Part shown: positions 6,358-6,649 of the stretch, piece by piece
Layout: each line of letters begins with the position of its first letter
Numbering within the stretch: the stretch's first letter is position 1
Assembly (NCBI GenBank): GCA_030614645.1
Contig: JAUWTR010000101.1
Coordinates: forward strand, 1-6,649
Source: Candidatus Aminicenantota bacterium
GTDB lineage: Bacteria; Acidobacteriota; Aminicenantia; Aminicenantales; Aminicenantaceae
DNA: 6,649 nucleotides
Reading direction: 5' to 3'
Position numbers and translations under genes: made by a program
Notes under the pieces: model-generated
The model's database searches: none
Told to the model about the DNA's origin: nothing
What the model saw: only the letters and a program-made list of their open reading frames with translations

Positions 6358-6649
6358 TCAATCCTTGCTCATCAAAGCTGCTATAAAATTAAGCTCATCG
6401 ATATTACTGCAAATTATCTTGACAATAGCAGCAATCGGAACCGAAAGAATCATACCGGGAATTCCCCATAACCATCCCCAGAAAAATAGGAAAAAGAGCA
6501 CAACAAGAGGACTTAATCCCAATCCCCTGCCCATAAGTCTTGGCTCAACTAAGTTTCCCATTATCATTTGAATAGACATGAGTAGAACCATTATCCAAAA
6601 AGCGGGCCAAATTGTTTCAAACTGAAAAAAAGCAATAATAATCGGGAAA
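6358..6649 (-). CDS. AI-2E/PerM-family transporter, C-terminal part only
   Basis: This is the last 96 residues or so of a polytopic inner-membrane protein of the AI-2E exporter (PerM/YdiK/TqsA, formerly UPF0118) family. Members are proposed to export small molecules, and the substrate cannot be told from sequence. The frame is open to the right edge, so the gene starts outside the window, and the ATG at 6591 is internal. Family marks are NLVEPRLMGRGLGLSPLVV, then a hydrophobic stretch with FWGWLWGIPGMILSVP, and a final IVKIICSNID segment. Two to three membrane segments are visible. The stop is TGA. The gene is convergent with rnc across a 49-base gap, in which I see only a weak 5-bp inverted repeat and no convincing terminator. 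I give no gene symbol because family members are not separable from this fragment. Confidence 0.9.
   Translation of the reverse strand, partial: FPIIIAFFQFETIWPAFWIMVLLMSIQMIMGNLVEPRLMGRGLGLSPLVVLFFLFFWGWLWGIPGMILSVPIAAIVKIICSNIDELNFIAALMSKD

Noticed and set aside
6303..6363. GATTGA/TCAATC and CAGCA/TGCTG inverted repeats between rnc and the AI-2E gene as a terminator
   Set aside because: They are only 6 and 5 bp, with long loops and no T run on either strand. The outer pair reflects both genes ending in Asp-TGA.
6305..6571. Plus-strand open frame after rnc
   Set aside because: It is the antisense of the AI-2E-family gene, whose minus-strand translation is clearly the conserved one.

Overview
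The window is chromosomal core-gene territory from a bacterium with moderately low GC. The rough codon mix looks near 40 percent GC, judged by eye. It holds parts or all of eight genes: the end of prfB (release factor 2), mazG, ribF, the pyrimidine genes pyrR-pyrB-pyrC, rnc (RNase III), and the end of an AI-2E/PerM-family membrane protein. There are no mobile elements, CRISPR arrays, rRNA or tRNA genes. The lineage cannot be named from this sequence. The proteins are ordinary bacterial families, and the gene order (ribF then pyrR-pyrB-pyrC then rnc) does not match a model organism I know. An uncultured lineage is plausible but is only a guess.

Layout: prfB runs rightward off the left edge and meets the leftward mazG, with one base between the two stop codons. 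A short AT-rich gap of 60 bases (1709-1768) separates mazG from the divergent ribF and must hold both promoters. From ribF onward everything reads rightward up to 6308: ribF, an 87-base gap with a notable hairpin arrangement, then a tight cluster of pyrR, pyrB (9 bases later), pyrC (17-base overlap with pyrB) and rnc (3 bases after pyrC). The right edge is the C-terminal end of a leftward AI-2E-family gene, convergent with rnc. No gap exceeds 300 bases.

Function: PyrB makes carbamoyl-aspartate and PyrC cyclises it to dihydroorotate. PyrR is the UMP/PRPP-sensing RNA-binding regulator usually found at the head of such operons. RibF makes FMN and FAD, MazG removes aberrant NTPs, RF2 ends translation at UGA and UAA, and RNase III processes double-stranded RNA.

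The most striking point is ribF. Its whole 308-codon frame is intact except for one in-frame TGA at codon 59 (1943-1945). TGA is the normal terminator of four genes here (ribF itself, pyrC, rnc and the AI-2E gene), and RF2, the UGA-reading factor, is encoded in the same window. Global reassignment of TGA is therefore unlikely. A recent nonsense mutation, a sequence error, or local readthrough are the live options. Other points of interest are two mutually exclusive hairpins ahead of pyrR and a glycine at a usual catalytic aspartate position in RNase III. I do not see a previously undescribed system in this window.
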